NCBI RefSeq assembly: GCF_038396635.1
Contig: NZ_CP121687.1
Span: 2,320,592-2,384,591 of the forward strand
Origin: Defluviitalea saccharophila
GTDB lineage: Bacteria > Bacillota > Clostridia > Lachnospirales > Defluviitaleaceae
Direction of reading: 5' to 3'
DNA: 64,000 nucleotides
The notes beneath the pieces were generated by a model. That model made no database searches. It was not told the DNA's origin and saw only the letters and a list, made by a program, of their open reading frames with translations. This document shows, piece by piece, positions 56,272 through 64,000 of this stretch. How positions within the stretch are numbered: the stretch's first letter is position 1; every line of letters begins with the position of its first letter. The position numbers and the translations under genes were made by a program.

Positions 56272-57680
56272 ACGGACTTAAACCTTTCAATGCCCGCAGG
56301 CTTTCTGTTGCCGGATTTTCATTTCTCTTTGCCTATATTCTGTCCTTCCAGTTTGAGGGACAGGTGCTGTATAGCCTGTTGGATCTGCGTGGAACAGACG
56401 CCGGCCATTACATACTGACTGCAATTATCGCGCATTTCGTGGGGCTTTTTACCTGCGGCCTGTTTGTCAAGTCACAGGCGGCCGCCAAAAGCATGATGCT
56501 CGGCGGCATGGGCTTATGCTTAGCCGCCACTGTCCCCTTCTTTTTTCCTCTCCCCGCTCTATGGATGGGCGGACTGATTGTCAGCGGATACTTTAGCGGC
56601 TGCGCGGTGGCGGCATGGGGATTTTTTCTCAGGGCCTATACGCCCAAGAACGAGCGCATTAAATCCTGTGCCGACGTCCTGATTTATTCCAATCTGCTGA
56701 TGATTGCAGTCAACGTGGTGGCCATGAACAGGTCAACCTTTTTCGGGCTTGGTCTCTCTGTGCTTTGTCTTGTAATCGGTATGGTCTTCATTTGGATGCT
56801 GCCGTTGGAGAAGGAGAATGAGCAGAACAAATCAATTAAAAATAAGACGCATGGCGGTATTAAAAACCAGCTAATATTGCTGTGTCTTTTTGTCTTTATC
56901 ATTACAATTAATTCCGGACTGATGTATCAGGTCATCAACCCCGCTTTCGAGCATCTGACGGGGCTGGTGAGCTGGTATTGGGCCGCGCCTTATATCGTGG
57001 CGCTCGCCATTATGCGCAACCTGCCTATGAAAGCAAAGCGTTCCAGAATTTTGTATATGGGGATGGCTATGATTATGGGAGCGTTCATCAGCTTTATGCT
57101 GTTAGGGCGAAACACCTCCGACTATCTGATTGTGGATACGCTGATGCTCGGTGCTTGCGGTATTTTCGATCTGTTTTGGTGGAGCATCCTTGGAGAAATG
57201 CTGGATTATAGCGACAACCCGGCGCATACCTTTGGCATGGGGCTTTCCGCCAATGTATTCGGCGTGCTTTGCGGAGGCGTCCTGGGAATGGCTGTGACAT
57301 CCATGGGGCTTCCCGGTGCGGAGGTTGCGGTGATTGCCCTTACTGTGGTTTGCGTTACATTGGTTATGCTGCCGCCGCTGAACCACCAGCTTGTTCTATT
57401 GCTGAAAAGTCATGCTTACCTTGCCGCTTATGACAATATGAGCCAGTCACAGCAAACGGATATTGTACGGCAGGTCAAAACCCTTGAGCCGCTGACTGTC
57501 CGGGAGCAGGAGGTATTGCAGCTCATCCTTTCCGGCAAATCCAACCGGGAGATTGCCGGGGCTTTGTTTATCAGTGAGAATACCGTTAAAACACACGCAA
57601 GAAGTATTTTTTCAAAATACGATGTTTCAAGCCGTGCGGAGCTCATCAGCACCCTGCTGAAAAACCAAACGGTTGGATGA
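56268..57680 (+). CDS. Membrane LuxR-type regulator with an MFS-like 12-helix domain
   Basis: A 470-residue protein. Residues 10-385 give about 11-12 membrane helices with a polar loop near 185-205, an arrangement like an MFS transporter; residues about 402-465 form a LuxR/GerE helix-turn-helix (LTVREQEVLQLILSGKSNREIAGALFISENTVKTH in shortened view: LTVREQEVL and NREIAGALFISENTVKTHAR). It would sense something in the membrane and bind DNA while tethered. The genes downstream, all envelope proteins, are the likely targets. The combination is known in Coriobacteriia and some clostridia; ligands are mostly unknown. Confidence 0.85.
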   Translation: MNGLKPFNARRLSVAGFSFLFAYILSFQFEGQVLYSLLDLRGTDAGHYILTAIIAHFVGLFTCGLFVKSQAAAKSMMLGGMGLCLAATVPFFFPLPALWMGGLIVSGYFSGCAVAAWGFFLRAYTPKNERIKSCADVLIYSNLLMIAVNVVAMNRSTFFGLGLSVLCLVIGMVFIWMLPLEKENEQNKSIKNKTHGGIKNQLILLCLFVFIITINSGLMYQVINPAFEHLTGLVSWYWAAPYIVALAIMRNLPMKAKRSRILYMGMAMIMGAFISFMLLGRNTSDYLIVDTLMLGACGIFDLFWWSILGEMLDYSDNPAHTFGMGLSANVFGVLCGGVLGMAVTSMGLPGAEVAVIALTVVCVTLVMLPPLNHQLVLLLKSHAYLAAYDNMSQSQQTDIVRQVKTLEPLTVREQEVLQLILSGKSNREIAGALFISENTVKTHARSIFSKYDVSSRAELISTLLKNQTVG

Positions 57681-57713
57681 ACCATAAAACCGCATAAATA
57701 CTGGGTTTAACCG

Positions 57714-57745
57714 GCCTCTCATACTAAAGTATGAGGGGCTTTTTT
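57714..57745 (+). terminator. Terminator after the membrane LuxR regulator
   Basis: GCCTCTCATACT (57714-57725) pairs with AGTATGAGGGGC (57728-57739), two-base loop, one G-U pair, then TTTTTT. Because the loop is only two bases long, the innermost pairs probably open. Confidence 0.82.
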
Positions 57746-57814
57746 CTGCAAATTCATCCTTTCGAACGATGCTTTTTGAGACGTCCTTCCCTAAAATGAA
57801 TACTGGAGGGAGGT

Positions 57815-58333
57815 ATGATGCAAATGAAATTAATCCGCAAACGACACAATGAATATGTTTTATTGTTCACGGCCAGTATTTGTTTGGCGGTGTGGCTCGG
57901 CGCAACATTTATGTTAGAAGCGGTTTTCGCCTTTGGAGCTATCAGCCTTATCTCTCTCGTGTTATTGGTGAGGCAGAGTCGTCTGCTCAATGACGCAACA
58001 CTTATTTGGGATAATCGCATCCTTGCGGTGCCATCTGCTCTCATCTCCATCCCTGACCGCCAAATGAAAAAAGACACCGAGGAAACTGTAGTATCTACCT
58101 TTGGTGTGTTAATTGGCAGCAGAATCTACCGATGGGGTCTCGACGGGGTACATGGCGTGCGCCTGAGCGCCGTTCAAATTGATAAGGAGCGGATGTACCT
58201 GACCTTTGGCGATAAGGATCAGACCATGCGGGTAGAGCTGCTGCACGGTATGCTTCACAAACAGACGGTTGTGGAGTCCGCACAAAAGCTGTGGCACGAA
58301 ACAGGCGTGCAGGCAGAAATTAGTGATTGGTAA
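57815..58333 (+). CDS. Two-helix membrane protein of unknown function
   Basis: I recognise no family. The 172 residues start with a basic stretch, then two membrane helices at about 14-32 and 36-52, then a cytoplasmic domain of about 115 residues rich in beta-strand pattern (RILAVPSALISI, RIYRWGLDGVHGVRLSAVQI, MYLTFGDKDQTMRVELL), which resembles PH-like bacterial membrane domains. GGAGGGAGGT precedes the ATG. First gene of the envelope run; the lipoprotein gene follows after 19 bases. Confidence 0.65.
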   Translation: MMQMKLIRKRHNEYVLLFTASICLAVWLGATFMLEAVFAFGAISLISLVLLVRQSRLLNDATLIWDNRILAVPSALISIPDRQMKKDTEETVVSTFGVLIGSRIYRWGLDGVHGVRLSAVQIDKERMYLTFGDKDQTMRVELLHGMLHKQTVVESAQKLWHETGVQAEISDW

Positions 58334-58352
58334 TAAAAGGGAGGAATCTGAC

Positions 58353-60413
58353 ATGAAAAAGATAGTATCCATTTTACTCGTGGCGGTGCTGCTTTTAGGC
58401 AGTCTTGCCGGATGCGGTGGAGGCGGCGGCAAAAGCGACGCGGCGACACTTTCGCCGGAGGCTACCGGCGTTGCCCTGTCAAACGGCGTCAGCGTAGAGC
58501 TGGGCGATTATGTGCTGGACGGTGAAACGGAACTGACCGTAGCCAAGCAGCCCGTGGAAGAAAACAAGGACGAAGGGTACAAGATAGAAGCCTACGACTT
58601 TAAGCTGGGCGACATGACCGAGCTTTCCGATTTCATCACCTTACGTATCCCCTATGATACCGCATACTGCGAGGATGGGCAGGACCCGGCAAAATGTGTG
58701 GGTGCGAAGTACAAAAATGGAGCCACCGGCCAGTGGGAGGATGTGTTGTTCGAGGTGGACGCCACCGCGAATGAGCTTATCATCTACACGGATCATCTCT
58801 CCGCCTTCGGCGCGTTTCATGTCAAAAACGAGGGGCAGCGCAATGCCAAAATCACCAGCATTTATGCGGACTTTACCGGCATCGACCAACAGCAGGCGAT
58901 GGAAACGCTCCGCGAATATGTGGCGGGCGGCGGCGCGGACGGAGGGGAAGCGGCAGGCCTCGCGGCGCGGCTTCTCACAGGCTATAACGGGTTTTTGGGC
59001 GGCGTAGCCGGAGCAGCCGGTGAAACGGGCTTCGCTACTGACCTCACGGGTACGATTCTGAACATGGCGTCCCTCGGCAGCCCGACCTTTGATACTGCGC
59101 TGGCTGATTCCGCCTACAAAAAGCTGAACAAGCTGGGAAAGGTAGCGGCGGCGGTGAAGATCGGCGCGGTAATGCTGAGTACGGAACAGACAGACGCCGA
59201 TACCCTCGGCTTGTATAAGGACACGGCGATGCTGGCGCTTTCCTATGCCGAATCCGCCGCGTGGGGGCTTGCCGCCAGCGGACTGTTCATTTTTGACTAC
59301 ACCATAAGCAACCTGTTTGAGCAAGGCTTGGCCATGAAGATGGATAAGATCAATGAGGTCTATACCTTTTTCAACGACGAATATGTCAGTAAAGACAGGC
59401 AGGGCTTTGAATGGACGGCCCGCAGTCTGAAAGATTGGCGGCAGGTGCTGATCGACATAGCCGAAGCCAACCCCAACGAAGCCGATGCCAAGGCTGCCGT
59501 CGAAGAGGAGATCGAACGCTATGCTCGCGTATTCTGGACGCTGACCAGTGGGGATATGGATGTTGTCGTTTCGGAAATGGAGAAGAGTAGCAAAGGCTCC
59601 GCCACCATTCCCAACGCCACCGAGGCGGAGATCAAAGCCTTGATAGGCGGTTACAAGGCGCAGCTTTATGAACGCCTCTACCCGGTAACGCAGTCCGTCA
59701 GCACATATATGCAGCGCAAGACCGAGGCTGCGTATCTGGATGCACTGAATGAGGTCAAAGAATTTTTTAATCAAAACATCACTTTCAATATTGTGGAAGA
59801 TATTCCCAATGGCGAGAAGTCGAAATATGAAGGCTATGCCCTGCGCTTCGCTCCTCTTTCTGAAAATGCCGTAAAGGAGAACTGGAGCGGTAAGCTGGGG
59901 GACGGTGGTGGAGGCTCTACAAAGTTTACCCTGCTGGGCTATATACAGGCCGGTTTACCCAAAGAACTGCAACTGTTCAAACCCGGAGATGATCCCGAAA
60001 GCGACGAGCCGGAGCTGACGCTTGGCTTCAAGCTCTCCGCGCCGGTGACGGAGGTGAAGCTTGGTGGATTGCCGCTGGAGGGGCTTTTGGGCACTTATTC
60101 TGCGACTTTTACATTTGAAGGTGAGACCGCTACCTACAACTTTACTTTTATGTACTACGAGGGGCAGTTGGCATTTAAGCCGGAAAGTGATGATTTTGGC
60201 ACCGCTTTCTTGCTTTTGCCGGGGCCGTATGAGTATGATCCGGCCACCGCAACGGCGACTTCTGAAGCGGAATCTGAGTATTGGTCTCTGTCTGCTCATG
60301 TTAGATTTATTTACGAGGAAGGCACGGTTCGTTTTTCAAGCGACTCGACTGTGGAAGATATTGAAGAAGGGAGATCAGTAACAACCTACGGTGAGGGCAC
60401 CAAAATCGATTAG
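58353..60413 (+). CDS. Large lipoprotein of unknown function (paralogue of 61077-63068)
   Basis: A 686-residue predicted lipoprotein: signal peptide with lipobox LAGC, Cys21, followed by a Gly-rich linker. Residues about 50-160 form a beta-rich domain with LRIPYDTAY, QWEDVLFEVDA and IIYTDHLSAFGAFHV, a pattern seen in surface-protein beta domains; next comes a long, mostly helical part and a beta-rich end. GGGAGGAA before the ATG at 58353 decides the start. The G+C-rich codons stand out from host genes. The whole chain matches, domain by domain, the lipoprotein at 61077-63068, so both probably arose by duplication. Confidence 0.8.
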   Translation: MKKIVSILLVAVLLLGSLAGCGGGGGKSDAATLSPEATGVALSNGVSVELGDYVLDGETELTVAKQPVEENKDEGYKIEAYDFKLGDMTELSDFITLRIPYDTAYCEDGQDPAKCVGAKYKNGATGQWEDVLFEVDATANELIIYTDHLSAFGAFHVKNEGQRNAKITSIYADFTGIDQQQAMETLREYVAGGGADGGEAAGLAARLLTGYNGFLGGVAGAAGETGFATDLTGTILNMASLGSPTFDTALADSAYKKLNKLGKVAAAVKIGAVMLSTEQTDADTLGLYKDTAMLALSYAESAAWGLAASGLFIFDYTISNLFEQGLAMKMDKINEVYTFFNDEYVSKDRQGFEWTARSLKDWRQVLIDIAEANPNEADAKAAVEEEIERYARVFWTLTSGDMDVVVSEMEKSSKGSATIPNATEAEIKALIGGYKAQLYERLYPVTQSVSTYMQRKTEAAYLDALNEVKEFFNQNITFNIVEDIPNGEKSKYEGYALRFAPLSENAVKENWSGKLGDGGGGSTKFTLLGYIQAGLPKELQLFKPGDDPESDEPELTLGFKLSAPVTEVKLGGLPLEGLLGTYSATFTFEGETATYNFTFMYYEGQLAFKPESDDFGTAFLLLPGPYEYDPATATATSEAESEYWSLSAHVRFIYEEGTVRFSSDSTVEDIEEGRSVTTYGEGTKID

Positions 60414-60461
60414 GGCAAGGCTTGCCCTGTCTTATCAAATAATTTTAAGGAAGCTTTTCTT

Positions 60462-61052
60462 ATGAAAAAAGCATTGATTATTATGTTGTCACTGACGTTA
60501 GTATTGTCGCTCGCCGGCTGCGGTGGAAGTGGAAACGGCGAGAATTCTTCGGCAAGTCCTGCCCCTGCTGAATCGGAAGGCACACCTTCCAGTGAAGTGG
60601 AAGCGGATGAAGTCAAGTATTACGGTATCGACGAGGAGGCCGAGGCAAACGGGCTTTCCATCACTATTGACGGGGCGGAGCCTTTTGATTATACAGGTAT
60701 GCTTTCAAGGCCGAAGGACGGATTCGAATATGTGAAGGTCTGGTTTACCTTCACAAATGTCTCCGGCGAACCGATAGATTCCCCAAACAAGAAGGATCTC
60801 TACATCATCTACGAGGAAGGGCCCACCGGGGACGACAGCGACATGACCTCGGAGGAAAATTCACAGGTGATGTCGGATGTGGCTGACAGGAAGGAGCGGT
60901 ATATGGTGGACATAGAGCTTGCCCCCAGCGAATCCGTGAGCGGCTGGATGGTCTATCAGCGGCAGACCGACAAAAGCGAGGTCATCATGCACTATTACTC
61001 CGGCTTTGTCAACGTTGCTCCGGATTTGAGGTTCAAATTTGCGGTTGAGTAA
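60462..61052 (+). CDS. Small lipoprotein with a DUF4352-like domain
   Basis: A 196-residue predicted lipoprotein: lipobox LAGC with Cys20, a Ser/Pro/Glu-rich linker to about 50, then an immunoglobulin-like beta domain (NGLSITIDGAEPFDYTG, GFEYVKVWFTFTNVSGEPI, LAPSESVSGWMVYQ) similar in layout to DUF4352/telokin-like domains of Firmicute lipoproteins. AAGGAAGC lies before the ATG. It sits between the two large paralogous lipoprotein genes with gaps of 48 and 24 bases. Confidence 0.75.
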   Translation: MKKALIIMLSLTLVLSLAGCGGSGNGENSSASPAPAESEGTPSSEVEADEVKYYGIDEEAEANGLSITIDGAEPFDYTGMLSRPKDGFEYVKVWFTFTNVSGEPIDSPNKKDLYIIYEEGPTGDDSDMTSEENSQVMSDVADRKERYMVDIELAPSESVSGWMVYQRQTDKSEVIMHYYSGFVNVAPDLRFKFAVE

Positions 61053-61076
61053 GCCGACAGAAAGGAGCTTTGCGCA

Positions 61077-63068
61077 ATGAAACGAAAAATATTATCGCTT
61101 TTGCTTGCAGCCGCTATGCTGATGTCCTTAATGGCGGGACTTTCCGGCTGCGGCTCTGGTAATCAGGCTAAGACTCCCGGCACACAGAAATCCGAAACCT
61201 TTACGGTGGAGGACGGACAGACGGCATTGGTCTCAGAGGACGGTGCGGCGATAGACTTTGGCTGTCTGCTGGAGGCTGGCGAGGAACTCACCATACAAAA
61301 GGTATCGCCCGCGTCAATAGACAGCGATGTTGAAATCTACGCCTACGATTTCAAGCTATCCTCCGGTCAGCCGGAGGGAGTTGTCGAGCTGACCATACCC
61401 TATGACGATGCGGGGCTTGAAGCCGACGAGGAAATTCTGTCGGTCTGCGGCAAATATCTAAACGAGGAAACAAAGCAATGGGAGGATGTCCTTTATACGG
61501 TGGACGCTGAAGCCAACAAGGTGCATATTCTCACCGACCACCTCTCCACCTATAGCGTGTTTAAGGTCACGAACGCTGGAAAGCGCAGCGAATACATTTC
61601 CGATGTCAACGTCTACGCCGCTTACATGACGACAAAGCAAGCGGAGCAGCTGCTCAAAACCTACGCCGAGCAGGGTGTGTCGTGGCAAGAGGATGTTATA
61701 TCAGCGTTTCTAAATGCAAACAACTCACTGCCGATGTTCGCTGAAACAAATATCCCAACTCTCGTATCGCTTGGAGGCGCATACGACGATATAATCACCG
61801 AACCGTTCGGCAACGCGTTGACGGTTTTGGGCATCGCGACCTCCTGCACCCAGTTCGCGTATGACGCATACAGCAACGGGCTGACAAGCAAGGAAACGTC
61901 GATCAGCGGAATGAAAACCGTGTTGAATCTGGGGCTGAATTTGGCATCGTCACAAAAATATCTGTTGGATTCATTTCAGGTGGCCTATATGGGCGTTGGA
62001 GTAATCGACATCGCGCTTACCGATGTGATGAATTTTGCCATCGACACCAAGTATGAAAGCACAAAGAATATGTACGACGCCTATTACGCAAGACCCGAAA
62101 ACAAGCGCCGTGTCAAGGATTGGTACGATTTATTCAAGAAGATATACAAAGAAAACAAATCCGCCCCGCAGACAGCTCTCGACAAAATGCAGAGCGAGAT
62201 TGACAACTATGTAAACAAATACTGGGAGGTTGCAGCAAGCGACTGGGATTCATGGATAGACGCATATGACAAGAACGGCAAGCTGTCCAAGTATCCGTGG
62301 CCGTCGGAGAGCGACCGCAAAAAAATATCCAACAACTACAAAGCCGAGATCTATGAATACCTTCAGGTTATGTTCCAGTCTCTGAGCCGGGATATGTATT
62401 TTGATGCCCTAACTCAGCGGGAAAAGGAGTATGAAGAGCTTGCCGCACTGCTAAATAGGGAATACACCTTGAACTTCAGGGAGGATTATGACACTGAGAA
62501 GGCAAAATGGGCCAACGCATATGTCAAACTGGCCCCGCTTTCCGATAAAACCACAGCAAAAGAGTGGACCATCCGCCTTGACGACGAAGCAAACGGACAG
62601 ATGAAGTTCACTCTGGGTGCCCATGAAACGGCGAGATTCCCTATGAAGGTGGAATTCTATAAAACAGAAAAGGACTTGGAAGAGGGTAAGGTTGCCTTGA
62701 GTGCCAAGCTCAAACCCTTTGTAAAAACCGAAATGGAAGTCATTTTAAATACAAAAACCAATAAGGTGGACTATTCCGGAACATATACAGGGGTCATGAA
62801 TGTTACGGAAACAGGTAAGGATATTGATGTGACAACTGTAGTCACATTTGAAAAGGATTTTGGCGACGGCTCTTACTATAAAATCGTCTGCTCAAATAAT
62901 GAAACCCAGAGCACCTACATCAACGGCAGCTATTTTGTGCGGTGGTCGACAGGCGAGGCAAATATTGCGGGAGCAAAATTTGTATTCTCCGCTGACGGAA
63001 CATCGTTCAGCGCCTCAATGCGAGACCACAACGATAAAGAGTGGGGCGTGATTACCTGTCAGAGGTAA
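61077..63068 (+). CDS. Large lipoprotein of unknown function (paralogue of 58353-60413)
   Basis: A 663-residue predicted lipoprotein with lipobox LSGC, Cys25. Domain order as in the earlier paralogue: beta domain at about 45-165 (LTIPYDDAG, QWEDVLYTVDA, HILTDHLSTYSVFKV), a helical middle with EIYEYLQVMFQSLSRDMYFDAL, and a final beta-rich domain of about 130 residues (YSGTYTGVMNVTET). Identity to the first copy is partial, so the duplication is not recent. GAAAGGAG is upstream of the ATG. Role unknown. Confidence 0.8.
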   Translation: MKRKILSLLLAAAMLMSLMAGLSGCGSGNQAKTPGTQKSETFTVEDGQTALVSEDGAAIDFGCLLEAGEELTIQKVSPASIDSDVEIYAYDFKLSSGQPEGVVELTIPYDDAGLEADEEILSVCGKYLNEETKQWEDVLYTVDAEANKVHILTDHLSTYSVFKVTNAGKRSEYISDVNVYAAYMTTKQAEQLLKTYAEQGVSWQEDVISAFLNANNSLPMFAETNIPTLVSLGGAYDDIITEPFGNALTVLGIATSCTQFAYDAYSNGLTSKETSISGMKTVLNLGLNLASSQKYLLDSFQVAYMGVGVIDIALTDVMNFAIDTKYESTKNMYDAYYARPENKRRVKDWYDLFKKIYKENKSAPQTALDKMQSEIDNYVNKYWEVAASDWDSWIDAYDKNGKLSKYPWPSESDRKKISNNYKAEIYEYLQVMFQSLSRDMYFDALTQREKEYEELAALLNREYTLNFREDYDTEKAKWANAYVKLAPLSDKTTAKEWTIRLDDEANGQMKFTLGAHETARFPMKVEFYKTEKDLEEGKVALSAKLKPFVKTEMEVILNTKTNKVDYSGTYTGVMNVTETGKDIDVTTVVTFEKDFGDGSYYKIVCSNNETQSTYINGSYFVRWSTGEANIAGAKFVFSADGTSFSASMRDHNDKEWGVITCQR

Positions 63069-63151
63069 AAACGACCCCAAGCACAAGATATGTCGGTCAA
63101 CATGAGAAAACAGCGCACAATAATCGAATCAAACAAACTGGAGGCATATTC

Positions 63152-63859
63152 ATGAGAGATAATATTCCATCTGCGGGCAGAGGCAATAAAATCTTGCCCG
63201 CAATACTGATCGCGGCCAATCTGCTGATGCTTGTGATAGGCGTTCTCACCATACCGCCCAATTTGCCGTCAGCGGCAACGGGAAAGAAACCTCCTGTTAT
63301 TAAGACGGAGCAAACAACGCCCGTCACACCGTCACCGAAGGGAGAAACCCCGCCCGCGACCACAGAAAGCGGCAGTATCCCTGCGCCAAAGGAAACAGGC
63401 GTGAATTTATCCACGGAGGAACGCCCCGATTTGGGGGACTTTCTCTGGTACACAGAGGACGTGCTTTATAATGGAGTTCCATCCGATGCGAATATCATTG
63501 ACAATATCGGCCCACTGACTGGGAGCTGGAAAGCACTGATTATTTACGATCCCAATAACGAACACAACTCGAGTGCTATGGAGTTTCTCAACATCGCCCT
63601 TGCAGGTGCGGCGGAGAGCCTGAGCCTCACTCTCGACTGGTATCAGATTTTTTGGGCAAACGAGGGAGAGAGCTTCGATGAAACGGATATGGAGGACGGC
63701 GTATTTCTCGGCAAGTGGGAAAACGGCGGCCTGTGGGCGTCCGGAGCGGGAACGATTCGCCTGACACAGTTCTACAAGCAAAGCGGAAAACAATACGCCG
63801 TCGGCACAATGGATACGCCAGACGGGACACCGGCGCTTGTGGCGCTGGTGCGGCAATAA
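63152..63859 (+). CDS. Single-pass membrane-anchored protein of unknown function
   Basis: A 235-residue protein with one N-terminal membrane helix (about 15-35, ILPAILIAANLLMLVIGVL), a Pro/Thr-rich stalk (about 40-85) and a C-terminal extracytoplasmic domain of about 140 residues (LTGSWKALIIYDP ... GLWASGAGTIRLTQFY ... VGTMDTPDGTPALVALVR). The end resembles a lipocalin-like or beta-barrel domain, but no family is certain. ATG 63152 with CTGGAGG upstream is chosen over an earlier in-frame start that overlaps the lipoprotein gene. Confidence 0.7.
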   Translation: MRDNIPSAGRGNKILPAILIAANLLMLVIGVLTIPPNLPSAATGKKPPVIKTEQTTPVTPSPKGETPPATTESGSIPAPKETGVNLSTEERPDLGDFLWYTEDVLYNGVPSDANIIDNIGPLTGSWKALIIYDPNNEHNSSAMEFLNIALAGAAESLSLTLDWYQIFWANEGESFDETDMEDGVFLGKWENGGLWASGAGTIRLTQFYKQSGKQYAVGTMDTPDGTPALVALVRQ

Positions 63860-63871
63860 GGAGGTGCAGAT

Positions 63872-64000
63872 ATGGGAAAATATTGTATGAATTGTGGCAA
63901 CGAGCTTTATACTGGTGCTCGCTTCTGCGCCAAATGTGGCGCGGCGGCGCTTAACGCGCCCTCGAATCATGTTATCGCAGCACAGCCGAAATCTGTGCCG
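63872..64000 (+). CDS. Zinc-ribbon protein, N-terminal part (cut by the window end)
   Basis: The first 43 codons of a gene that continues to the right. CAATAAGGAGGTG is just upstream of the ATG. The start (YCMNCGNELYTGARFCAKCGA) is a classic zinc ribbon with two CxxC pairs, found at the N terminus of many Firmicute membrane or regulatory proteins. It follows the previous gene by 12 bases, so the envelope operon goes on beyond the window. Confidence 0.8.
   Translation, partial: MGKYCMNCGNELYTGARFCAKCGAAALNAPSNHVIAAQPKSVP

Larger units (their letters stand above)
49590..64000. mobile_element. Integrative mobilizable element (left end inside the window, right end beyond it)
   Basis: From just after glnS the base and codon use change: host genes are AT-rich, whereas most genes here prefer C or G in third positions, especially from 56 kb on. 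The gene content is that of a mobilizable element with its own integration (serine recombinase), transfer (relaxase, MobC, oriT candidate) and possibly replication (RepA-like ATPase) functions, followed by cargo genes. No type IV secretion genes are present, so it would rely on a helper. The left boundary is placed between the glnS stop and the recombinase stop, but no direct repeat can be confirmed because the right end is not visible. The cargo after 56268 might belong to a second insertion. Confidence 0.75.

Noticed and set aside
58641..59774. 377-codon open frame on the minus strand inside the first large lipoprotein gene
   Set aside because: It mirrors a G+C-rich gene whose antisense frame seldom has stops; the product has no domain and the plus-strand gene has a signal peptide, lipobox and a paralogue.
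63407..63970. 187-codon minus-strand frame across the last two genes
   Set aside because: It is antisense to two plus-strand genes with good ribosome binding sites and clear features (membrane anchor, zinc ribbon).
1..64000. CRISPR arrays, rRNA and tRNA genes
   Set aside because: No regular direct-repeat array, no rRNA motif and no tRNA cloverleaf was recognised by eye on either strand; a program search could still find a tRNA I missed.

Overview
The window reads as the chromosome of a low-G+C, motile, probably spore-forming member of the Clostridia (Firmicutes), with a more G+C-rich integrative mobilizable element at the right. Reasons: AT-rich genes with strong AGGAGG-type ribosome binding sites, a Spo0E-like phosphatase, PyrR-type and guanine-riboswitch attenuators, a long single-chain PurL, a tandem FeoA/FeoB locus with a Cys-rich partner, and scattered che genes. 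The genus cannot be fixed from the sequence alone.

Layout. 1-4720: end of cheW, a chemoreceptor, a hybrid histidine kinase and a stand-alone response regulator. 4721-14792: promoter, PyrR-type leader and a complete UMP pathway, pyrB-pyrC-pyrF-carA-carB-pyrK-pyrD-pyrE, mostly with overlapping or abutting genes. 14897-20423: a diguanylate cyclase, a YwaF-like membrane protein, the divergent aguA-aguB agmatine-to-putrescine pair, a small membrane protein and an HRDC protein. 20472-33914: purine synthesis, purK-purE, then a guanine riboswitch with terminator, purC-purF-purM-purN-purD, a Spo0E-like gene, a nitronate monooxygenase-like gene, a LysR regulator and purL; purH is not here. 34039-36915: Fur-box-flanked promoter and feoA-feoA-feoB plus a Cys-rich mini-protein. 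37022-45535: Fe-dependent alcohol dehydrogenase, TetR regulator, response regulator, cheY, cheR, cheB, an SLH/GHL10 glycosidase-like protein and a second chemoreceptor. 45660-49555: azlC-azlD, an Fe-S protein and glnS.

49590-64000 (running off the right edge): a mobile element. A large serine recombinase abuts the glnS side; then, on the same strand, a TnpW-like protein, a MOB_P relaxase, MobC, a palindrome-rich candidate oriT and a RepA-like ATPase. On the other strand follow a DUF6076-like protein, an excisionase-like HTH protein translationally coupled to a membrane-spanning LuxR regulator (MFS-like domain), and a run of envelope genes: a two-helix membrane protein, three lipoproteins (two of them paralogues), a single-pass anchored protein and the start of a zinc-ribbon protein.

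The most unusual items are a same-strand gene nested out of frame inside the relaxase gene, encoding a coiled-coil plus C-terminal membrane helix (reminiscent of MobB inside MobA of IncQ plasmids), and the membrane LuxR/lipoprotein cargo, for which I recognise no described system.
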